Positions 48,011 through 55,523 of a stretch of 64,000 bases of DNA are shown piece by piece; within the stretch, counting starts at the first letter, position 1, and each line of letters starts with the position of its first letter. The stretch comes from Brevundimonas sp. AJA228-03 (GTDB lineage: Bacteria; Pseudomonadota; Alphaproteobacteria; Caulobacterales; Caulobacteraceae). Below the pieces are notes generated by a model. That model did not search any database. It was not told the DNA's origin and saw only the letters and a program-made list of their open reading frames with translations. Location of the stretch: the NCBI RefSeq assembly GCF_017795885.1, contig NZ_CP059297.1, positions 2,857,001-2,921,000 of the forward strand. Direction: 5' to 3'. Both the position numbers and the translations under genes were made by a program.

Positions 48011-48862
48011 ATGCGCTGGCGGGGCGGACAAAGGGGTGGCGGGGTCGAGGATCGGCGCGGGATGAGCGGCGGTGCCGTCGCGGGCGGAGGGATCGGCGTC
48101 ATCGTCCTGAGCCTGATCGGCTATTTCGTGTTCGGCATCGACCCGTCCACGACCCAGCAGGTCGCCAGCCAATTCGGCGGGGCCAGCACCAGCCAGGAAG
48201 GCAAGATCGGCACGCCGGAAGACCAAGCGGGTCAATTCGTAGCCATCGTCGGCAAGAACATCAACGATGTCTGGGCGGCCAAGATCGACGGCTATACGCC
48301 GCCCGAACCGACGGTCCTCTACGAACAGGGCACAGACACCGGCTGTGGCTTCGGCCAGTCGGCGATGGGGCCCTTCTACTGCCCGGCGGACAATACCGTC
48401 TATCTGGACCTCGGCTTCTGGGAAGAGATGGAGACCCAACTGGGGGCCTCAGGGGCCGACTTCGCCCGCGCCTATGTCCTGGCCCATGAGATCGGCCACC
48501 ATGTCCAGACCCTGACCGGGGCCTCGCAGCGCGTCGAACGGGCCCAGGCCCGCGCCTCGGGCGAGGCCGAGGCGAACCAGTATTCGGTCGGGCTGGAGCT
48601 TCAGGCCGACTGCTATGCCGGAGTCTGGGCCGCCAATGCCGCATCGGTGTCCGGCGGGGAGGTCGCGGTCGAACAGGGCGATCTGGAAGAGGGTCTGCAG
48701 ACCGCCTCGGCCATCGGCGATGACAACCTGCAGCGCCGTTCGGGTGGACAGGTGAACCCCGACGGCTTCACCCACGGCACCTCGGCACAGCGGGTCGAGG
48801 CCCTGCGGCGCGGATACCAGTCCGGCGAACCGGCGGCCTGCGACCGCTATACCGACTTCTGA
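48011..48862 (+). CDS. Neutral zinc metallopeptidase (YpfJ family)
   Basis: 283 residues. MRWRGGQRGGGVEDRRG, a membrane anchor (GGGIGVIVLSLIGYFVFG) and the zinc site HEIGHHVQ (His159, Glu160, His163) followed by LQADCYAGVWA (third ligand region) define the KPN_02809/YpfJ family. The C-terminus GTSAQRVEALRRGYQSGEPA is conserved in it. Probable periplasmic protease. A CTAG-type -10 is 27 bp upstream. Confidence 0.9.
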   Translation: MRWRGGQRGGGVEDRRGMSGGAVAGGGIGVIVLSLIGYFVFGIDPSTTQQVASQFGGASTSQEGKIGTPEDQAGQFVAIVGKNINDVWAAKIDGYTPPEPTVLYEQGTDTGCGFGQSAMGPFYCPADNTVYLDLGFWEEMETQLGASGADFARAYVLAHEIGHHVQTLTGASQRVERAQARASGEAEANQYSVGLELQADCYAGVWAANAASVSGGEVAVEQGDLEEGLQTASAIGDDNLQRRSGGQVNPDGFTHGTSAQRVEALRRGYQSGEPAACDRYTDF

Positions 48863-48904
48863 TCGCATGTTGCAGTGCACGCAAGGTGACGCCATTGTCA
48901 CGCC

Positions 48905-50044
48905 GTGACCGCCTCCGCGCCTGCCACCGCCGCCGACGCCCTTCGCCATGCCCGCCGTGTGGTGATCAAGGTCGGCTCCTCTCTGGTCGTCGACGGAGAG
49001 AGCCGCGCGGCCGCCCTGCCCTGGCTGGCCGGTCTGGCCGAGGACATCGCGGCGCTGCGGGCCAGCAAGCGATCCGTGATCGTCGTCTCCTCCGGGGCCG
49101 TGGCGCTGGGGCGTGGGCGCCTGGGGCTGGCGAAGAACGCGCGGCTGGATGAGAAGCAGGCCGCGGCGGCCGTGGGTCAGTCCCTGCTGATGCAGGCGTG
49201 GGAGGTGGCGCTGGCGTCTCGCGGCATGACGACGGCGCAGGTCCTGCTGACGCGCGACGACACCGAACGCCGCCGCCGCTGGCTCAATGCGCAGGCGACG
49301 CTGGAGGCCCTGCTGAAGCTGGGCGTCGTGCCCGTGGTCAACGAGAACGACACCGTCGCCACCGAGGAAATCCGATACGGCGACAACGACCGGCTGGCCG
49401 CGCGGACGGCGCAGCTGGCGCGAGCGGATCTGCTGGTCCTGCTGTCGGACGTGGATGGTCTGTACACGGCCGATCCGAGGCAGAACCCCGACGCCACCCA
49501 TCTGGACCGGATCGACGCCCTGACGCCGGACGTCCTGGCCATGGCGGGTGGGGCCAATGCGGAGGCTTCGGTCGGGACGGGCGGAATGGCGACCAAGCTG
49601 GAGGCGGCGCGGATCGCGCGGTCGGCGGGTTGCGCGACCCTGATCGTCTCGGGCCTGGTGACGCGGCCGTTGGCGGCGATCGCCAACGGAGCGCGGGCGA
49701 CATTGATCACCGCGCCAGCCAGTCCGATGCAGGCCTACAAGTCATGGATCGCGGGCAGTCTGGAACCCGCAGGCGTGATCGAGATCGACGCCGGCGCGGC
49801 CGATGCCCTGGCAGGGGGGCGCAGTCTGCTGGCCTCGGGCGTCTGCCGGATCGAAGGGCGCTTCGACCGGGGCGACAGCGTGCGGGTGCTGAGCGCGGGC
49901 ACGGCCGTCGGCGTCGGACTGGCGGCCTATTCGGCCGAGGAGATGGCCCTGATCCTGGGCCGCCATTCCGGTGAGATCGAGGCCATCGTGGGCTATAAGG
50001 GCCCCGGCGTGGCCATTCACCGCGACGATCTGGTGCTGAGCTGA
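48905..50044 (+). CDS. proB: Glutamate 5-kinase
   Basis: 379 residues from GTG 48905. [15 protein letters not shown] and [16 protein letters not shown] are the amino-acid kinase nucleotide sites, [16 protein letters not shown] is diagnostic, and the C-terminal ~80 residues form a PUA domain. It phosphorylates glutamate, the first step of proline synthesis; the kinase is normally feedback-inhibited by proline. Overlaps proA by 1 nt. Confidence 0.96.
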   Translation: MTASAPATAADALRHARRVVIKVGSSLVVDGESRAAALPWLAGLAEDIAALRASKRSVIVVSSGAVALGRGRLGLAKNARLDEKQAAAAVGQSLLMQAWEVALASRGMTTAQVLLTRDDTERRRRWLNAQATLEALLKLGVVPVVNENDTVATEEIRYGDNDRLAARTAQLARADLLVLLSDVDGLYTADPRQNPDATHLDRIDALTPDVLAMAGGANAEASVGTGGMATKLEAARIARSAGCATLIVSGLVTRPLAAIANGARATLITAPASPMQAYKSWIAGSLEPAGVIEIDAGAADALAGGRSLLASGVCRIEGRFDRGDSVRVLSAGTAVGVGLAAYSAEEMALILGRHSGEIEAIVGYKGPGVAIHRDDLVLS

Positions 50045-51306
50045 TGAGCGATATCGAGACCGACATGCTGGCCATGGGGCGACGCGCGCGGGCCGCGGCG
50101 GCGGCGGTCCGCACTGCCCCGGCCGAGGTGCGCAGCCGCGCCCTGTCGGCTGCCGCCCGGTCGCTGCGCGCCCAAGCCGATGCGATCCTGTCCGCCAATC
50201 AGAGCGACATCGACCGGGCCCGGACGAACGGCATGAGCGAGGCCATGCAGGACCGGCTGGCCCTGACGCCGGCCCGCATCGCCGCCATGGCCGAGGGCGT
50301 CGACGCGGTCGCGGCCTTCGCCGACCCGGTGGGCGTCGTGACCGAGCGCTGGACCCGGCCGAACGGGCTGGCCTTCCAGCGGGTGCGGACCCCGCTCGGC
50401 GTGCTGGCCATCATCTATGAAAGCCGGCCCAATGTGACGGCCGACGCCGCCGCCCTGTCGATCCGGGCGGGCAATGTGGCCATCCTGCGCTGCGGGTCCG
50501 ACTGTCTGGAAAGCTCGCGCGCCATCCACCGGGCCATGGTCGAGGGCCTGGCCGAGGCCGGGCTGCCCGTCGATGCGGTTCAGCTGGTGGATACGCCGGA
50601 CCGCGCCGCCGTCGGTGCCCTGCTGACGGGACTGGAGGGCCATATCGACTTGTTGATCCCGCGCGGCGGCAAGAGTCTGGTGGCGCGGGTGCAGGCCGAT
50701 GCGCGTGTGCCCGTGCTGGGTCATCTGGAGGGGCTGAACCATACCTATCTGCACGCCTCGGCCGATCCGGCGATGGCGGTGGACATCGTGGTGAACGCCA
50801 AGATGCGGCGCGTCTCGGTCTGCGGCGCGACCGAGACGCTGCTGGTCGACCGCGCGGCGGCGGAGCGGCTGCTGGTGCCGGTGGCCCGGGCCCTGACGGC
50901 GGCGGGCTGTGCCATGCGGGGCGATGCAGAGGCCATGGCCCTGGTGCCCGGCATGGAGGCGGCCGAGGAGGCCGACTGGTCGACGGAGTATCTGGCACCG
51001 ATGCTGTCGGTGCGGATCGTGGACGGTCTGGATCAGGCCATCGCGCACATCGCCACCTATGGCTCGGGCCATACCGAGGCGATCGTGGCCGGGGACGCCT
51101 GGGCCGCCGCCGCCTTCCAGCAGGCGGTCGACAGCGCCATCGTACTCTGGAACGCCTCGACCCAGTTCGCCGACGGGGGAGAGTTCGGCTTCGGTGGCGA
51201 GATCGGCATCTCGACCTCGCGACTGCATGCGCGGGGGCCGGTGGGGGCCGAACAGCTGACCAGCTTCAAATATCTGGTGACCGGCACGGGCCAGACGCGG
51301 GCCTAG
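50044..51306 (+). CDS. proA: Glutamate-5-semialdehyde dehydrogenase (gamma-glutamyl phosphate reductase)
   Basis: 420 residues. NGLAFQRVRTPLGVLAIIYE, LRCGSDCLESSRAIH, the catalytic Cys region RRVSVCGATETLLVD and STQFADGGEFGFGGEIGIST define ProA. It reduces gamma-glutamyl phosphate to the semialdehyde that cyclises on the way to proline. Translationally coupled to proB (TGATG). Ends 4 nt inside the convergent protease gene. Confidence 0.96.
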   Translation: MSDIETDMLAMGRRARAAAAAVRTAPAEVRSRALSAAARSLRAQADAILSANQSDIDRARTNGMSEAMQDRLALTPARIAAMAEGVDAVAAFADPVGVVTERWTRPNGLAFQRVRTPLGVLAIIYESRPNVTADAAALSIRAGNVAILRCGSDCLESSRAIHRAMVEGLAEAGLPVDAVQLVDTPDRAAVGALLTGLEGHIDLLIPRGGKSLVARVQADARVPVLGHLEGLNHTYLHASADPAMAVDIVVNAKMRRVSVCGATETLLVDRAAAERLLVPVARALTAAGCAMRGDAEAMALVPGMEAAEEADWSTEYLAPMLSVRIVDGLDQAIAHIATYGSGHTEAIVAGDAWAAAAFQQAVDSAIVLWNASTQFADGGEFGFGGEIGISTSRLHARGPVGAEQLTSFKYLVTGTGQTRA

Positions 51307-52247
51307 CCAACTGTCAGATCCATCGGCCGCGAGGTGTGCAGCGCCGTGCCGCCGAGGTCGATGACCAGCCGTCGCCCCTCGAACGCCTCCATACCGACCA
51401 GGGCCTTGGGAAAGCCCGGCAGGGCGACGTCGGCATAGATGGCGGTCTCCACATCGCGATAGAGCTGATCGCCCACAGTGACCGTCCGGGCACGGACGAG
51501 TTGTGAGGCGATGGCTCCGCCCAGCACGATGCTGGACCCGCGCCGCACGGGACGGCCGTCCAGCAGGCCCGCGTTCTGCGCCGTTTCGCGCCCCAGCGCG
51601 ATCAGGGCCGAGGCACCGGTGTCGATGACCGCCTGGACCCGCGCGCCCTCCACCGTGACCTCGGTCTCCAGGGCTCCGCGCGACTTGCCGACCACCACGG
51701 GCAGGACATTGCTCGGCAGGACGTGGCCGGATCGGGCGTGGAAGCGCAGCCGCCGCCCGGCCGTGTCCAGCTCCAGCACCGCCTCGCCCAGAACATCCTG
51801 ACCGAGGATCAGCGGGGCGGACAGGCCCTCGCGCATGGCGAGGGGACCCAGCGCCAGGATGGCCGCGCGAAGATCGGCGATCCGCATGTCTCCGAGCGCG
51901 ATCTGCAGCGTCGTCCCCCGCCCCATCTGGGCCCCGCCGCCGACGCCATAGGCCACCAGCGGCAGGTCGAGGGCGCGGGTCAGGCCCAGGGCGTCGAACA
52001 GGCCGCTGTCGATGACCGAATACTGGGCCCCCGAATCGATCAGGGCCCGGACCGTCTGGCCGGCGATGGTGACGAGGGCGGTCGGCGTCGCGGCATACGG
52101 GGCGTCATAGGGCACCCAGCCGCTGGTCCCGTCGGCGCCGAAGCTCACCGCCGGATCGCGCCACAGGACGTTGTCGCGCAGCCACCAGGCCCCGCCCAGC
52201 CCACCGGCGAGCAGCGCGGCCCGGGTCAGGAGGTCACGACGGTTCAT
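51303..52247 (-). CDS. Tat-exported two-lobed retropepsin-like aspartic protease
   Basis: 314 residues. The Tat-type start is MNRRDLLTRAALLAGGLGGA. Two active-site motifs are visible, ALIDSGAQYSVID (Asp71) and AVIDTGASALIALG (Asp209), each followed by hydrophobic LILGQDVLG / ALVGMEAF segments. A single chain with both lobes can form the pepsin-like pseudodimer; single-domain bacterial retropepsins must dimerise. Likely periplasmic. Substrate unknown. Confidence 0.85.
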   Translation of the reverse strand: MNRRDLLTRAALLAGGLGGAWWLRDNVLWRDPAVSFGADGTSGWVPYDAPYAATPTALVTIAGQTVRALIDSGAQYSVIDSGLFDALGLTRALDLPLVAYGVGGGAQMGRGTTLQIALGDMRIADLRAAILALGPLAMREGLSAPLILGQDVLGEAVLELDTAGRRLRFHARSGHVLPSNVLPVVVGKSRGALETEVTVEGARVQAVIDTGASALIALGRETAQNAGLLDGRPVRRGSSIVLGGAIASQLVRARTVTVGDQLYRDVETAIYADVALPGFPKALVGMEAFEGRRLVIDLGGTALHTSRPMDLTVG

Positions 52248-52306
52248 GAATCAACAATGGGGATGCTCGACCCCCGCGTCGAGGCGCGGTGCTGTCGCGG
52301 TCGCGG

Positions 52307-53803
52307 TCAAACCTCGAAGGTCACGCCCTGGGCCAGGGGCAGGTCGGCCGAGAAGTTCACCGTCTGGGTCTGGCGACGCATATAGGATTTCCAGGCGTCC
52401 GAGCCGCTCTCACGCCCGCCACCCGTCTCCTTCTCACCGCCGAAGGCCCCGCCGATCTCGGCGCCCGAGGGGCCGATGTTGACATTGGCGATGCCGCAGT
52501 CCGAGCCCCAGGCCGACAGGAAGGCTTCGGCCTCCCGGACGCTGTCGGTGAAGACGCAGCTCGACAGCCCCTGCGGCACGGCGTTCTGCATCGCCACCGC
52601 CTCATCGAAATCGCGCCAGGTCAGGACATAGAGGATCGGCGCGAAGGTCTCGTGCCGGACGACCGCGCTCTGGGTCGGCATCCGGACGATGGCGGGACGG
52701 ACGCAGGTGCCCTCCACCCGGGTGCCGCCGACCACGACCGTACCGCCCTCGGCAACCGCCTGGGCCAGGGCCGCATCGAAGCCCTTCACCGCCTCCTCGT
52801 CGATCAGCGGCCCGACCAGGGTGGCGGACGCGCGCGGGTCGCCGATGGGGAGGCTGGCGTAGGCGGATGCCAGCCGCGCCAACAGGGGCTCGGCCACGTC
52901 CTCGTGGACCAGCAGGCGGCGCAGGGTCGTGCACCGCTGGCCGCAGGTCCCCACGGCGGAAAAGGCGATGGCCCGCACCGCCAGGTCCATGTCGGCGGAC
53001 GGGGTGACGATCATGGCATTGTTGCCGCCCAGCTCCAGCAGCGACCGGCCCAGCCGTGCCGCCACCGTTGTCGCCACCGCCCGGCCCATCCGGGTCGACC
53101 CGGTCGCGGACACCAGGGCCACGCGCGGATCGGCCACCAGCGCCTCGCCCACATCGCGGCCGCCGATCAAGAGCTGAAGCAGTCCGTCGGGGGCAGTGCC
53201 GAAGCGCGCCAGTGCCCGCCGGACAACCGCATGAACGGCCAGGGCCGTCAGCGGCGTCTTCTCCGATGGCTTCCAGACCACCGGATCGCCACAGACCAGG
53301 GCCAGCGCCGCGTTCCAGGCCCAGACCGCGACCGGAAAGTTGAACGCCGAGATCACCGCGACCGGACCCAGCGGCTGCCAGGTCTCGCGCATGTGATGGC
53401 CGGGGCGTTCGCTGGGCAGGGTCAGACCATAGAGCTGACGCGACAGGCCGACCGCGAAGTCGCAGATGTCGATCATTTCCTGCACCTCGCCCTGACCCTC
53501 GGAGGTGATCTTGCCGGCCTCCAGCGTGACCAGCATGGCGAGGTCGGCTTTGGCGATGCGAAGTTCCTCGCCCAGCAGCCGGACCAGCTCACCCCGATGC
53601 GGCGCCGGCACGCGTCGCCAGGCCTCGAAGGCCGTGGTGGCTGCCGACAGGGCGGTGTCGATGTCGCGGGGGCCGTCGATGCGGACGGATACGCCCGTCG
53701 AGCCGTCGATGGGAGAGCGGGTCGGCAGCCCGTCGGTCGCGAAGGCGGTTTCAGGCACGCCGAGACGGGTCAGGATCAGACGGGCATCTGCGGCGGCGGT
53801 CAT
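52307..53803 (-). CDS. Aldehyde dehydrogenase, ALDH7 (aminoadipate-semialdehyde) type
   Basis: 498 residues. SAFNFPVAVWAWNAALALVC, ELGGNNAMIV (Glu), GQRCTTLRRLLVH (catalytic Cys) and the C-terminal signature NIGPSGAEIGGAFGGEKETG then GRESGSDAWK are the ALDH7/antiquitin pattern. Members oxidise L-2-aminoadipate 6-semialdehyde in lysine breakdown; the bacterial gene is often called amaB. No lysine catabolic partner is nearby. Confidence 0.9.
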   Translation of the reverse strand: MTAAADARLILTRLGVPETAFATDGLPTRSPIDGSTGVSVRIDGPRDIDTALSAATTAFEAWRRVPAPHRGELVRLLGEELRIAKADLAMLVTLEAGKITSEGQGEVQEMIDICDFAVGLSRQLYGLTLPSERPGHHMRETWQPLGPVAVISAFNFPVAVWAWNAALALVCGDPVVWKPSEKTPLTALAVHAVVRRALARFGTAPDGLLQLLIGGRDVGEALVADPRVALVSATGSTRMGRAVATTVAARLGRSLLELGGNNAMIVTPSADMDLAVRAIAFSAVGTCGQRCTTLRRLLVHEDVAEPLLARLASAYASLPIGDPRASATLVGPLIDEEAVKGFDAALAQAVAEGGTVVVGGTRVEGTCVRPAIVRMPTQSAVVRHETFAPILYVLTWRDFDEAVAMQNAVPQGLSSCVFTDSVREAEAFLSAWGSDCGIANVNIGPSGAEIGGAFGGEKETGGGRESGSDAWKSYMRRQTQTVNFSADLPLAQGVTFEV

Positions 53804-53850
53804 GGTCGGCTCCAGTTTCGTGCCGGGCTTAGCCTTGCGTCGGACAAAGC

Positions 53851-53881
53851 AAAAGGGCCGCCTCCTTTTCGGAAGCGGCCC
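53851..53881 (-). terminator. Intrinsic terminator for the 53903-54319 gene
   Basis: On the minus strand, GGGCCGCTTCC / GGAGGCGGCCC with a short A-rich loop (53855-53881), followed by TTTTGCTTT (from 53854 down). A good GC stem and U tract directly downstream of the secreted-protein gene. Confidence 0.8.
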
Positions 53882-53902
53882 CTCGTTCAGATCAGCCCTG
53901 GA

Positions 53903-54319
53903 TCAGTGGTGATCGCGCCAGCCGCCGTCGCGGCGGTCTTCGCGCAGCGCGCGCCCGATGCGATACAACCGGTCCTCCAGGTCGCGGCGCTCCCAGCGGC
54001 TCAGACCGTCACGGCGATACTGCCATTCGACCCGCTGGTACTCGCTCAGCTGCCAGCGCAGGTCGCGGGCCTCTCGCCGGCTGATGCGACCGGTGTAGGC
54101 CGCGCGGTCGATGCGCTGGGACAGGCGGGCCTGGTCGCCGTTCAGGCCGGCACCGTTCCAGCCGCCGTTGTAGTCCTGGCCGTAGCCGCCACCATAGCCT
54201 CCACCATAACCGCCACCGTGGTGGCGACCGTAGGATTGAGCCAGCGTCGGGGTCGCGATCGCGACCGCCGACGCCGCCAGCAGCGAAAGCAGGGCTTTCC
54301 TCGTCAGGGCGGTCGTCAT
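53903..54319 (-). CDS. Secreted Gly/Tyr-rich protein of unknown function
   Basis: 138 residues. The signal peptide ends near TLA-Q. A GGGYGGGYGGGYG tract (residues ~35-50) is followed by RLSQRIDRAAYTGRISRREA then RDLRWQLSEYQRVEWQYRRD and GLSRWERRDLEDRLYRIG. The helical part is the same motif that occurs twice in the protein at 6348-7274, so both belong to one family of envelope proteins. No known catalytic motif. Confidence 0.75.
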   Translation of the reverse strand: MTTALTRKALLSLLAASAVAIATPTLAQSYGRHHGGGYGGGYGGGYGQDYNGGWNGAGLNGDQARLSQRIDRAAYTGRISRREARDLRWQLSEYQRVEWQYRRDGLSRWERRDLEDRLYRIGRALREDRRDGGWRDHH

Positions 54320-54762
54320 GATCTTTGTTCCTCATTCACCCACCCTGGATTGGGCGGCGAGGATCAGAAAACCACGGTGAAGCTGACACAGGTCTGAGCC
54401 GTCTGTTGTCAAACCGACAGCTAGATGAACGGTGACGCCTGTGGCCCGCAAGAGCGGAGCAACGCGGCCGCGTGCGGCGGGTTCTGACGGTTCCACGCAG
54501 CAGACCCGGCGTTCCATCGTGACGATCAAGGACGTGATGAGCCGGGACGTGCAGGTCGCCCGCCCCGCCGATCCGATCAAGGAGGTCGCATCGTGTCGCC
54601 GGGCGACCCGTCGGCGCGTGTGAAGACGAAATCCGTGGGCGCGACGCCGGAGACGATCTCGACATCGGCCTGCTCGCCTTCACGCCTGTTTCACCCTGTC
54701 TGGACACCATGCGTCAACGACCGGTGCGGCAAGGTAGGCGGTAACGATCAGGAGTGGCCAGA
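54320..54762. other. 443-bp gap without an intact gene
   Basis: Contains, from left to right: the divergent promoter region of the secreted-protein gene (54320-54430), a GC-rich stretch, and a 5' fragment of a CBS-domain gene (54519-54597). From 54600 to 54740 I see no homology I can name; AGGAG at 54750-54754 belongs to the next gene. Confidence 0.6.
54519..54597 (+). pseudogene. 5' fragment of a CBS-domain protein gene
   Basis: From GTG 54519 the frame reads MTIKDVMSRDVQVARPADPI then KEVA, the typical first strand and helix of a CBS domain (V.DVM....... .P...I.EA), then loses homology (SCRRATRRRV) and stops at 54623. The rest of a CBS protein is absent. A remnant of a signalling-type CBS protein rather than a functional gene. 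Confidence 0.5.
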
Positions 54763-55347
54763 ATGGCGCGCGCGCAGTTTCAGAAGGGCCAGAAGGTCTG
54801 GGTCGAGTGCGTCGGTGCATGGGCCCAGATCGAAAAGGTTCAGCCCATCTGGGCCAAGGGGTTCGAGGAACCCGTACGCCTCACCTATGACGTCGGGCTG
54901 GGACGCGAGTTCCAGGCTTGCGAACTAACCCTGCCGGTCGAGGACGAGGCGGACCCCGAGCTCGGCAAATGGCGTCTGCTGCGCGCCCGCAACAAGTGGC
55001 AGACGTCCGATGACGTGGCGCACCATCCCTACCCCGGCACCTATCCCGTCGTCGTGACCGACGCGGCAGACTGGGGCGGCTGGCGCGTACCGGGCGCGGA
55101 ATACGACCGCGACCCACAGAAGATCGAGTATCAGGGCCGACTGATCGTGGCCGCGCCCCGCCTGATGCAATTGGCGCAGCGGCTGATCGATGCGGTGTCC
55201 GAGAGCCCCGATGATGCCACGGCCGAGGGCCTGGCCCTGGCGCGGGAAGCGCATGACATCCTGAAAGGCGTGACCCAGCTGACCCCGGCGCCGACCGATG
55301 TGCAGCCGCGCGTCGAGCCGCAGATGACCGGACAAGCCGCGGCCTGA
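54763..55347 (+). CDS. Conserved-type protein of unknown function
   Basis: 194 residues from ATG 54763, chosen because AGGAG is 8 nt upstream. MARAQFQKGQKVWVECVGAW, then KGFEEPVRLTYDVGLGREFQ, SDDVAHHPYPGTYPVVVTDA and ADWGGWRVPGAEYDRDPQKI. The N-terminal ~55 residues look like a small beta-barrel; no catalytic motif is seen. Good codon use and its place directly before the PleC-like gene suggest a real gene. Confidence 0.7.
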   Translation: MARAQFQKGQKVWVECVGAWAQIEKVQPIWAKGFEEPVRLTYDVGLGREFQACELTLPVEDEADPELGKWRLLRARNKWQTSDDVAHHPYPGTYPVVVTDAADWGGWRVPGAEYDRDPQKIEYQGRLIVAAPRLMQLAQRLIDAVSESPDDATAEGLALAREAHDILKGVTQLTPAPTDVQPRVEPQMTGQAAA

Positions 55348-55523
55348 AGCCTGGGGCATAATCCGGTCCGAAAACTGCTGACACTTTTCGGGATCACGCG
55401 GTCATCTTTCGTTAACCAGACCTCGACAGGATTCCGCGACGCAGCTTAGATTCCAGGGCGTCGTCAAGAACGCGCGCACCCGGCCCCGCCGGACAAGGCC
55501 GCGACCTGTCCGGGGAGAGCGCC

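Noticed and set aside
54177..54225. GGC/TAT-rich tandem repeat resembling a CRISPR or minisatellite
   Set aside because: It is the coding sequence of a Gly-Gly-Tyr tract in a secreted protein; no spacers are present.
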